Source of the DNA: Opitutaceae bacterium
Lineage (GTDB): Bacteria; Verrucomicrobiota; Verrucomicrobiia; Opitutales; Opitutaceae
DNA length: 64,000 bases
NCBI GenBank assembly: GCA_016711225.1
Contig: JADJTK010000052.1
Span: 62,001-126,000, forward strand
Direction of reading: 5' to 3'
Shown here: piece by piece, positions 56,042 through 64,000 of the stretch
How the letters are laid out: each line of letters starts with the position of its first letter
How positions within the stretch are numbered: the first letter of the stretch is position 1
Position numbers and translations under genes: made by a program
Notes under the pieces: model-generated
The model's input: the letters and a program-made list of their open reading frames with translations, nothing else
Database searches by the model: none
Told to the model about the DNA's origin: nothing

Positions 56042-56491
56042 ATGAAAACCCGTAGCCTCGCCCCCCTGCTCCTCGCCTCCGTGCTCGCCCTCGCCGGCTG
56101 CAACACCACCTCCAGCCGCATCCGGCAGAAGGCCGAGGTGTTCGCCTCGCTGCCGGCCGCCGACCAGGAACGCCTCCGCCAGGGCAACGTGGCCATCGGC
56201 GACTCGCCCGACATGGTCTTCATCGCCATTGGCGCCCCTGACCGCCGGATCGAGCGACTCTCCACCGGTCCCCTGAAAATGGAGTGGGTCTACCGCCGCT
56301 ACTTCGAGCGCTACTCCGGCACCGCCTTCGCAGGTTATCGCCGGGTGGTCGGCTTCGACCGCGCCACCGGGCGCCGCATCGTGTTCACCGAGCCGGTCTA
56401 CGCCGATGTCTACCGCGGGGAGACCGAGGAACACCTGCGCATCCTTTTTGAAGACAACCGAGTCTCCGCCATCGAGGAGCTCAAGCAATAG
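56042..56491 (+). CDS. SmpA/OmlA-like small lipoprotein, 149 aa
   Basis: Lipoprotein signal with a lipobox (LASVLALAGC, Cys20). The mature domain has the pattern GDSPDMVFIAIGAPDRRIERLS...MEWVYRRYF followed by RILFEDNRVSAIEEL, which is the 'G.....V...LG.P.......W.Y....F.F..G.V' signature of BamE/SmpA folds. 46 bases after copA in the same direction; co-transcription is possible but a functional link is not evident. Confidence 0.65.
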   Translation: MKTRSLAPLLLASVLALAGCNTTSSRIRQKAEVFASLPAADQERLRQGNVAIGDSPDMVFIAIGAPDRRIERLSTGPLKMEWVYRRYFERYSGTAFAGYRRVVGFDRATGRRIVFTEPVYADVYRGETEEHLRILFEDNRVSAIEELKQ

Positions 56492-56639
56492 ACGGCCGGA
56501 GACGGCCGAACCCGGTGCCTCCCACGGCGCACCGGCGGCCGCACCGGATACGGCTCCATCCGCTCGACCCAGCCCGGCGTCGCCCCAGCCTGCCGCCCTC
56601 TTCGTTCTGCCTTCTGCCTTCTCCGTTCAGCCTTCCTTC

Positions 56640-57368
56640 ATGAACCTCGTGCTCTTCGCCCGCCACGAACTCGACCGGCCGCTACCCGCCGGCGATCCGC
56701 GTGCGCGCCATCTGCGCGAGGTCCTGCGGCGCGGCGTGGGCGAGGAGTTCGACCTCGGGCTGATCGACGGACCGCGCGGCAAGGGCCGCCTCACCGCGTA
56801 TCCTGCCGACGGTTCGGTGGAGTTCGCCGCCACCCTCGGCGCCGAGCCGCCGCGCCTGCCGCCGCTCGCGCTCCTGCTCGGCCTGCCGCGCCCGCAGACG
56901 GCGCGCAAGGTGCTGCAGGAGTGCACCGCCCTAGGCGTGGGCTCACTCCATTTCGTGGCGACCGGGAGGGCGGATCCCAACTACGCGCAGAGCACGCTGT
57001 GGTCCTCAGGCGAATGGCGCGAACACCTGGTCGAGGGCGCGCAGCAGGCGTTCTGCACCCGGCTGCCCGCCGTCACCTCGGGGCGGCCGCTCGCCACGGT
57101 GCTCGCCGAGCTCACGCCCGGGACGCTCCGTCTCGCGCTCGACAACTACGAAGCCACCGCCGGGCTGGCCGATGTCGCCCTGCCGCCCGCCCCGGCCGCC
57201 GCGGTGCTCGCGCTCGGGCCGGAGCGCGGCTGGGACCAGGCCGACCGCGCTGCGCTGCGCGCCGCCGGGTTCACGCTGGTGCACCTCGGCCCGCGTGTCC
57301 TGCGCGCCGAGACGGCCTGCGTCGCCGCCCTTTCGATCCTGAAGGCGCGCCTGGGCTGGCTGTGCTGA
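56640..57368 (+). CDS. rsmE: 16S rRNA (uracil1498-N3)-methyltransferase
   Basis: A 242-residue SPOUT-class enzyme. ATG 56640 (MNLVLFARHELDRPLPAGD) is the usual start; a frame open further upstream overlaps the lipoprotein gene. Conserved parts are HLREVLRRGVGEEFDLG, LLLGLPRPQTARKVLQECTALGV, WREHLVEGAQQAF, ALGPERGW and LGPRVLRAETACVAAL. The trefoil-knot SAM motif GPERGW and LRAET are clear. Follows the lipoprotein gene after 148 bases. Confidence 0.93.
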   Translation: MNLVLFARHELDRPLPAGDPRARHLREVLRRGVGEEFDLGLIDGPRGKGRLTAYPADGSVEFAATLGAEPPRLPPLALLLGLPRPQTARKVLQECTALGVGSLHFVATGRADPNYAQSTLWSSGEWREHLVEGAQQAFCTRLPAVTSGRPLATVLAELTPGTLRLALDNYEATAGLADVALPPAPAAAVLALGPERGWDQADRAALRAAGFTLVHLGPRVLRAETACVAALSILKARLGWLC

Positions 57369-57370
57369 GT

Positions 57371-57491
57371 CGCTTCGCGCCCCAGCTACCCGGAACGCCC
57401 CCAGCTACGCGATCCCGGCCCTTCCCCGTAACTGGACGAGCGAATCGTTCAGTTCCCCTTTCCCGTAGCTGGACGACGCAGTCGTTCAGCC
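57371..57491 (+). repeat. GTAG-headed hairpins of the 'ACGAC' family, downstream of rsmE
   Basis: GTAACTGGACGAGCGAATCGTTCAG (57428-57452) and GTAGCTGGACGACGCAGTCGTTCAG (57465-57489); the stem is CTG-ACGAC-gca-GTCGT-CAG with one bulge. Degenerate inverted half-units are at 57371-57393. The same family flanks the next two genes at 60406 and 62812. Confidence 0.7.
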
Positions 57492-57568
57492 CTGGCCGGC
57501 GCCGCCCTCCGACGCATCAGCTCTTGCCCGATATTAGGGCATTCTTCTGGGGACATTAGCGTCGCTGC

Positions 57569-57648
57569 AAACCCGCCACAGCGGTAATGCGCTCTCGACG
57601 CCAGGGCATGATCCCTGCTCCGTGGGTACCGTCCGCTGCGGCGGGTTT
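57569..57648. other. Nested inverted repeat in the gap before the first giant secreted protein
   Basis: Arms of 16 bases (57569-57584 and 57633-57648; 15 of 16 pair: AAACCCGCC-CAGCGG with CCGCTG-GGCGGGTTT) enclose a second stem CAGGG-CATGAT-CCCTG (57602-57617). Nothing coding is supported around it. Could be a structured RNA, a cruciform, or the scar of a small mobile element. Confidence 0.45.
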
Positions 57649-57791
57649 GGGGCCCGCGCCCGAGCCGGAGTGGATGCGAGACTACTTAGCACCGGCCCGA
57701 TGGCGCGCCGGCTCCGCCCCAGAACGGGGCCACCCACGATCGATTTCGCGCACCCCCGCGCCTGTAGCACACCCTTTCACAAACATTGCCC

Positions 57792-60398
57792 ATGCACTCC
57801 TCGTACTCTCGCTTCGCGCACGCGGGCCTCCCCTCCCTGCTCCTTTTTGCCCTCTTGACTGCGCCTCTGTCCGGATTTGCCCAGACCGTCGCCACGTACA
57901 CCGGCACCGACGGCAGCTACGCCAACCCGGCCAATTGGGACATCGGCGTCGTGCCCCTCAACTCCGGCGGCAATCGGTACTCCGCGGCCATCGGAGCCGA
58001 CCAGGACTGGATCAACTTCGATCCCGCCGCCGGTGCGCACGAGCTAAGCGGGTTGTCGATCGGTACGGACACCACCTTCACCCTGAACTCGGGCCGCAAC
58101 CTGTCCGTCCTGGGCAGCTTCACCTCGGCCGGCGGACTCCTCGTCAGCGGCCCCGGTACCGCCTTCGACTTCACCGGACCCGGCCCGATCCAGCTCGACG
58201 GCGCCTCCATCATGGTCGAGAGCGGCGCCCACGCCACCATCGCCTCCGCCGGCCCTGCCCACGAGCTTGTGGTCGACCAGGCCGACCCCACTCAGAACCG
58301 AGGGCTGCATCTTCTTGCCACCGACACCGGCTCACTGCTCGACCTCGACGGCTTCCACTCGATCGAGACCCGCAATGGCGCAGGGCTCCGCATCGACGCC
58401 GAACGAGCGGCCACAACCACCCTCGGCCAGCTCACAGTCCTTAGCGCCTCCGATCTGTGGGTCTCCAGTCTCAATGCGTCGGAGGCCGGCACCATCCACC
58501 TGCCCTCACTGTCGGCCATTCAAGGTACCCACTTCTTCACTGCGAGCACCGGCGGCACCCTCGCCACCGCTTCCACCGCAGATCCTCGCACGCTCACCAT
58601 CGCGGGCACCTCTTCCACCACCTTCCGCGCCGAGGACGCCGGCTCGCGGATCGACTTCTCCTCGATCGACACGTTCGCGTTGGAAGCCGCCGAACTCTCC
58701 CTCTTCGCCGAGCGCGATGGCACCGTCGCCTTCCCCGACCTCGCCGCGTCGGTGAACTCCACCGGGCGCCGCATCGCCCACCACGCCTACGACGGCGGCA
58801 CGATCGAGCTGCCCGTGCTCACGGCCATCGACGGCGAGCACAGCTTCACCGCCGGTACCGGAGGAATAATTACCGCTGGCGTCGTCGATCCCGTCACGCC
58901 CCGCATTCTCACGCTCACCGGGCCGGGCTCAGGCTCGTTCCGTGCCATGGACCACGACTCGGTGGTCGATCTCTCCGCCATCGACGTGCTCCTCGCCGCC
59001 AACAACGGCTGTCTCTTCCACAGCACCGCTACCGGCAGCGTGTTGCTGGATGGTCTGCAAACCTCGGCGATGGTGGAGGAGGGCGTGGTCAGTCTTGTCG
59101 CCGACGGCGGCACCATCACCCTCAGCTCTCTGGCGAACGCGATCGGCGCCCACTACGTGTCCACCTTCAATGGCGGCCGCATTTCGCTGACCCCCGGCAG
59201 CGGCGCCACCCGCTCGTTGACCCTTACCAACGCCAACACCGCAGACGGCTTCCGGGACTCCTTCACGGCCGACGGCGCCGGCTCCGTCACCGATCTGTCC
59301 TGTATCGAATCCATCGAGCACATCGGATTGAGCGCCTGGTATCGCGGCAATGAAGGCGGCCTTGTTGACCTCTCCCGGTTGAAACGTTCGGTCGGCCCCG
59401 ACAGCGGTACTCCGGTCAGCCTGCGGGCCGACGACGCTGGCGGCCTTCTGCTCGGAGAGCTTCAGACCATCGGCCTGCACCGGCTTCGCGCCACGGGTGC
59501 CGGCTCCATCATCGCAGCGCGCAGCCTCGATCTCGGCCCTGGCACCGCGCTCGAACTGGTCGCAGGCGCCGTCCTCCACCTGAGCGGCAGCTTCCGTTTC
59601 GCCGCCACCGAGGAGCACGCCTTCTCCCCGCTCGAAGGCACCATCGCTTTCACGGGCTCGGGGACCTTCGAGGTCGGCGGGCTCGATGCCGGCGCCGCCG
59701 ACCCCGGCAACGACGGGAACTTCGGCTTCGGCCGCCTGATCGTCGGCGCCGTCGGCGCGCCCGCGAATGTCGCCCTCGTCGATCTGGTGGACAACGGTAA
59801 CCGCACCGGCCCCGAAGCGCTGTATCTCCACGGCACCGGCGGTCTGACCGGCCTGTCGTTGCTCGACGGATCCGAGCTCTGCCTCAACCGCCTCCCGGTC
59901 TATGTCGCGCAGCCCGACGGGACCTGGCTGCACCTCAACTCGCTGTTCGCCGGTGGGGTCGTTCGCATCCCCTACGACGGTGGCTACCTCCGGCTCACTC
60001 CGGCCGTAGGCTACGCGGACTGGTCGACGCTCCTCGGATTGCCGACCGGCCAGGACGCCCCCGGTGACGATCCGAACCGCGACGGCACCAACAACCTGCT
60101 CTGCTACGCGTTCGGTCTCAACCCACTCGCCACCGCCCCAGTAACCGACGGCACCGGCGCCGGCCTACCCCGTATCCGAGTGGTTGGGCCGCAGCTCGAG
60201 GTCACCTTCTCTGACGACTCCAACCGCCCTGACGCCACGTTGGTGGTGGAATCCTCGACCGATCTGGTGAACTGGGACGCCTGTGGCGACACCGTAATCG
60301 CGGCGGCGGGCACAATGCAGATCCGTCAGTCCACCATCGCGCTCTCCGGCCAGCCGCGCCTCTTCGCCCGCGTCCGGGCCACGCTGATCGCCCCGTAA
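57792..60398 (+). CDS. Very long exported protein with ~104-residue beta-helix-like repeats
   Basis: 868 residues from ATG 57792; Sec signal (GLPSLLLFALLTAPLSGFAQ). The body looks like a right-handed beta-helix of an autotransporter-like passenger. Three copies of a ~104-residue repeat are visible, starting near residues 245 (GTHFFTASTGG), 348 (GEHSFTAGTGG) and 452 (GAHYVSTFNGG); each ends in a strand-turn such as FRAEDAGSRIDFSSID or FRAMDHDSVVDLSAID, preceded by a 'GGTI.LP.L.AI.G' turn. Near residue 760 a DPNRDGTNNLLCYAFGLNPL segment matches the tail typical of exported verrucomicrobial proteins, followed by a small C-terminal sandwich. No barrel domain and no PEP-CTERM are present. Function unknown. 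Confidence 0.75.
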   Translation: MHSSYSRFAHAGLPSLLLFALLTAPLSGFAQTVATYTGTDGSYANPANWDIGVVPLNSGGNRYSAAIGADQDWINFDPAAGAHELSGLSIGTDTTFTLNSGRNLSVLGSFTSAGGLLVSGPGTAFDFTGPGPIQLDGASIMVESGAHATIASAGPAHELVVDQADPTQNRGLHLLATDTGSLLDLDGFHSIETRNGAGLRIDAERAATTTLGQLTVLSASDLWVSSLNASEAGTIHLPSLSAIQGTHFFTASTGGTLATASTADPRTLTIAGTSSTTFRAEDAGSRIDFSSIDTFALEAAELSLFAERDGTVAFPDLAASVNSTGRRIAHHAYDGGTIELPVLTAIDGEHSFTAGTGGIITAGVVDPVTPRILTLTGPGSGSFRAMDHDSVVDLSAIDVLLAANNGCLFHSTATGSVLLDGLQTSAMVEEGVVSLVADGGTITLSSLANAIGAHYVSTFNGGRISLTPGSGATRSLTLTNANTADGFRDSFTADGAGSVTDLSCIESIEHIGLSAWYRGNEGGLVDLSRLKRSVGPDSGTPVSLRADDAGGLLLGELQTIGLHRLRATGAGSIIAARSLDLGPGTALELVAGAVLHLSGSFRFAATEEHAFSPLEGTIAFTGSGTFEVGGLDAGAADPGNDGNFGFGRLIVGAVGAPANVALVDLVDNGNRTGPEALYLHGTGGLTGLSLLDGSELCLNRLPVYVAQPDGTWLHLNSLFAGGVVRIPYDGGYLRLTPAVGYADWSTLLGLPTGQDAPGDDPNRDGTNNLLCYAFGLNPLATAPVTDGTGAGLPRIRVVGPQLEVTFSDDSNRPDATLVVESSTDLVNWDACGDTVIAAAGTMQIRQSTIALSGQPRLFARVRATLIAP

Positions 60399-60405
60399 CG
60401 ATCCC

Positions 60406-60520
60406 CGTAACTCGACGACATTTTCCGCGTAGCTGGACGACGAAGTCGTTCAGCCCTTTAGCCCCGCCCGCCGCCACCTTCGCCCGGCTTCGCCCCTGAA
60501 TCGCTTCGCGCTCCAGCTAC
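60406..60520 (+). repeat. 'ACGAC'-family hairpins between the two giant protein genes
   Basis: A full unit GTAGCTGGACGACGAAGTCGTTCAGCCC (60429-60456), a partial one GTAACTCGACGAC (60407-60419) and an inverted half-unit (CGCTTCGCGCTCCAGCTAC, 60502-60520). Confidence 0.65.
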
Positions 60521-60579
60521 TCCCAACGACCCTTCTTCCCGCCAGCCGCCTCTCCGCCCCCATCCGCCCGCCCCGAACC

Positions 60580-62445
60580 ATGTATACGTTCACCAGACTG
60601 CCTCGCCTTTTTGCCCGCTGCGCCCTCGCGGCCGGACTCCTCGCTGCATCCGCCAGCGCCGCCACCTCGGTTCCCGGGGTGCTGTGGGTCACAGGCAACA
60701 ACGCCTTCGGGCAGACCGGCCTGGGCACCGCCGCCTATTACGATTCGTTCGCCTCCAAACCTTGGAGCACGGACGTTGTCGCGGTGGCCGCCGGTCCCGC
60801 GCACACCCTCTTCGTCAAGACCGACGGCACGGTCTACGCCATGGGTAACCAAGCCGCCGGCCGACTTGGCGACGGTGAGGACAAAACCACCGGAAGAGTC
60901 TACACACCTACGCTCCTCACCAGCATCTCCGGCGTGATCGGCGTCGCCGCCGGCACCGGACATAGCTTGTTTCTCAAGGCCGACGGCACCGCCTGGGGCG
61001 TCGGGGCCAACAACAACGGCGAACTTGGCCAAGGGTATCTCGGGCCCAGCCGGCCCGATTACGAGGTGCGCCTCGCTCCCGTCCAGATCCCGCTTCCCGC
61101 CGCTGCCAGCGCGGTGTACGCCGCGGCCGATCGCAGTTTTGTCCTGCTCTCCAACGGCGATCTGTACGCCATGGGCGCGGGCCCAGGACTGGGCTTCGAA
61201 GGGAGGACCCAGGGGGAGCCTGTGCCAACTCGGATCGCCACCAATGTCCGCACGGTCGCCGCAGGACTGGAGCACACCCTGTTCCTCAAGAACGATGAGA
61301 CCCTTTGGGGCATCGGCACCTCCGGCGATTGGGCGCTGGGCATCACACCCCAAGGCAATATCAAGTTCCCAATGAACATCACTCCCTCGGGCTCCCCCGT
61401 GGTCGCCTTGGCCTGCGGGTTCAAACACAGCGCTGTCGTCAAGGCCGACGGCTCGCTCTGGACCGCGGGCAACAACTTCCGTGGTGCACTCGGGCAAGTC
61501 TTCACCGCCAATGCGGGCTACCCGTTCGGCAAGGCGGCTATGCCTGAGGGCAGCGTGGTGGTATCTGCCGCCGCCGGCCACAGTTACACCCTCGCACTCA
61601 CCGACGACGGCTCCCTTTACGCCATGGGCTCCGGCGTCGATGGACGGCTCGGCGACGGATCACTCGACAACCAGCCCACGCCAATTCGCGTCTTCGGCGG
61701 GGTGCTCTCCTGTTTCGCCGCCACGCAGGACGACCAACAATCTGGGCACCACTCGCTGGTCCTTCGTGAGCCCCTTCCGACGATCACCGCCCAGCCCTCA
61801 CCCCTCTACGTTCCTGCCGGCACCAGTTCCACCCTCACGCTCGCCGCCACCGGCACGTCATCGCCCCTTCACTACCAGTGGTGGCGTCTCCAGACCGGCA
61901 GCAGCGAGTGGGAAGTCGCCACCGGGGCCACCGCACAAACCGCCACGCTGACCCTCGACAGCCTTCCCGTCACCCACACCAGCGATCGCTACTACTGCCT
62001 CGTCAGCAACGAGGTCGGGCATGTGCAGTCGGATACCGTCGCGATCACGGTCCTCTCCGACCTGGAGACCTGGCGCCTCGGCCATTTCGGCAGCCCCGAC
62101 GATGGCGGCGATGGCGCCGATTCCGCCGACCCCGATCACGACGGCCGCACCAACCTTTTCGAGTACGCCACCGGCACGAACCCGAACGCCACCAATCCCG
62201 GAAGCGGCGCCGATATCGGCACCGCCCCCGACGAGACCAGCACGCATCTATCGCTGGAGTTCCAGCGCCTCGCCTATCCTGAGATCACCTACACCGTCGA
62301 GGCAGCCAACACGCTCGGCTCGTTCAGCCCGATCTGGTCGAGCACCGGGGCGGACAACACCAACAGTTGGACGACCGTGGTGGACGAGGACGCCACCACC
62401 ACCACCCACCCCCGGCGCTTCCTGCGCCTGGTCATCGGGCGCTGA
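60580..62445 (+). CDS. Exported RCC1-repeat protein with Ig-like and C-terminal tail domains
   Basis: 621 residues. Sec signal (LFARCALAAGLLAASASAA). Residues ~35-385 form an RCC1-like seven-bladed propeller of repeats 'VVAVAAG..HTLFVKTDGTVYAMG.N..GRLGDG' (for example IGVAAGTGHSLFLKADGTAWGVG, TVAAGLEHTLFLKNDETLWGIG, VSAAAGHSYTLALTDDGSLYAMG). Residues ~395-490 make an Ig-like domain (TITAQPSPLYVPAGTSSTLTLAA, YYCLVSNEVG). A DPDHDGRTNLFEYATGTNP segment then leads to a small C-terminal sandwich, as in the previous protein. RCC1 propellers in bacteria are generally extracellular interaction platforms; partner unknown. Confidence 0.85.
   Translation: MYTFTRLPRLFARCALAAGLLAASASAATSVPGVLWVTGNNAFGQTGLGTAAYYDSFASKPWSTDVVAVAAGPAHTLFVKTDGTVYAMGNQAAGRLGDGEDKTTGRVYTPTLLTSISGVIGVAAGTGHSLFLKADGTAWGVGANNNGELGQGYLGPSRPDYEVRLAPVQIPLPAAASAVYAAADRSFVLLSNGDLYAMGAGPGLGFEGRTQGEPVPTRIATNVRTVAAGLEHTLFLKNDETLWGIGTSGDWALGITPQGNIKFPMNITPSGSPVVALACGFKHSAVVKADGSLWTAGNNFRGALGQVFTANAGYPFGKAAMPEGSVVVSAAAGHSYTLALTDDGSLYAMGSGVDGRLGDGSLDNQPTPIRVFGGVLSCFAATQDDQQSGHHSLVLREPLPTITAQPSPLYVPAGTSSTLTLAATGTSSPLHYQWWRLQTGSSEWEVATGATAQTATLTLDSLPVTHTSDRYYCLVSNEVGHVQSDTVAITVLSDLETWRLGHFGSPDDGGDGADSADPDHDGRTNLFEYATGTNPNATNPGSGADIGTAPDETSTHLSLEFQRLAYPEITYTVEAANTLGSFSPIWSSTGADNTNSWTTVVDEDATTTTHPRRFLRLVIGR

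Positions 62446-64000
<1,555 letters not shown>

Larger units (their letters stand above)
57369..57791. other. 420-base gap between rsmE and the 868-residue protein gene
   Basis: Holds the repeats listed separately (57371-57491 and 57569-57648) and presumably the promoter of the next gene; no gene is supported. A clear promoter was not recognised. Confidence 0.5.

Overview
The window is about two-thirds G+C and reads as a chromosomal piece of a Gram-negative, probably verrucomicrobial (Opitutaceae-like) bacterium. This is inferred from an outer-membrane TonB receptor with a carboxypeptidase-like N-terminal domain, an LpxL lipid A acyltransferase, a VPEP-type PEP-CTERM anchor, long exported proteins ending in a 'DPDxDGxTNLxEYAxGxNP' type tail, and many lone housekeeping genes rather than long operons. 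No rRNA, tRNA or CRISPR array was found.

Layout. 1-9.8 kb: truncated hrpB, a secreted GH74-type enzyme, a PEP-CTERM VWA protein, a small toxin-antitoxin pair with a broken toxin, priA and a Fur-family regulator. 9.8-17.5 kb: nadA, an acyl-CoA ligase, a DUF2007 protein, a coupled lipoprotein/M23 peptidase pair, hemW (frameshifted) and an IPT lipoprotein. 17.8-21 kb: surface-polysaccharide genes (two GDP-mannose 4,6-dehydratase-type enzymes and an ABC-2 permease without its ATPase). 22-25.6 kb: agmatine-to-putrescine genes aguB-aguA and long-form hisG. 25.8-31.7 kb: an OmpR-type regulator with a histone H1-like tail, a Deg-type protease (frameshifted), an acyltransferase and the coupled pair ketopantoate reductase-lpxL. 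32.3-43.2 kb: a carbohydrate island with a GH112 phosphorylase, two divergent GH2 enzymes and a 5'-nucleotidase. 43.5-44.6 kb: a decayed IS630-type element. 44.7-53.6 kb: an Oar-like receptor, a padR/ADOP-permease relic, a Spy-like protein, a DEAD-box helicase and a hybrid histidine kinase. 53.9-64 kb: a copper-type P-ATPase, rsmE, two very long exported proteins and the 3' part of thiC.

Two themes run across the window. First, the gaps between genes are seeded with short hairpins that begin with GTAG, in several sequence families, two of which show compensatory base changes. They look like REP elements; no REP-associated transposase is present. Second, at least five genes carry small indels, some of which cancel each other a few dozen bases later, and one gap holds about 190 bases of almost pure G. 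These are best read as sequencing or assembly errors first and as biology second; gene calls marked frameshifted should be treated accordingly.
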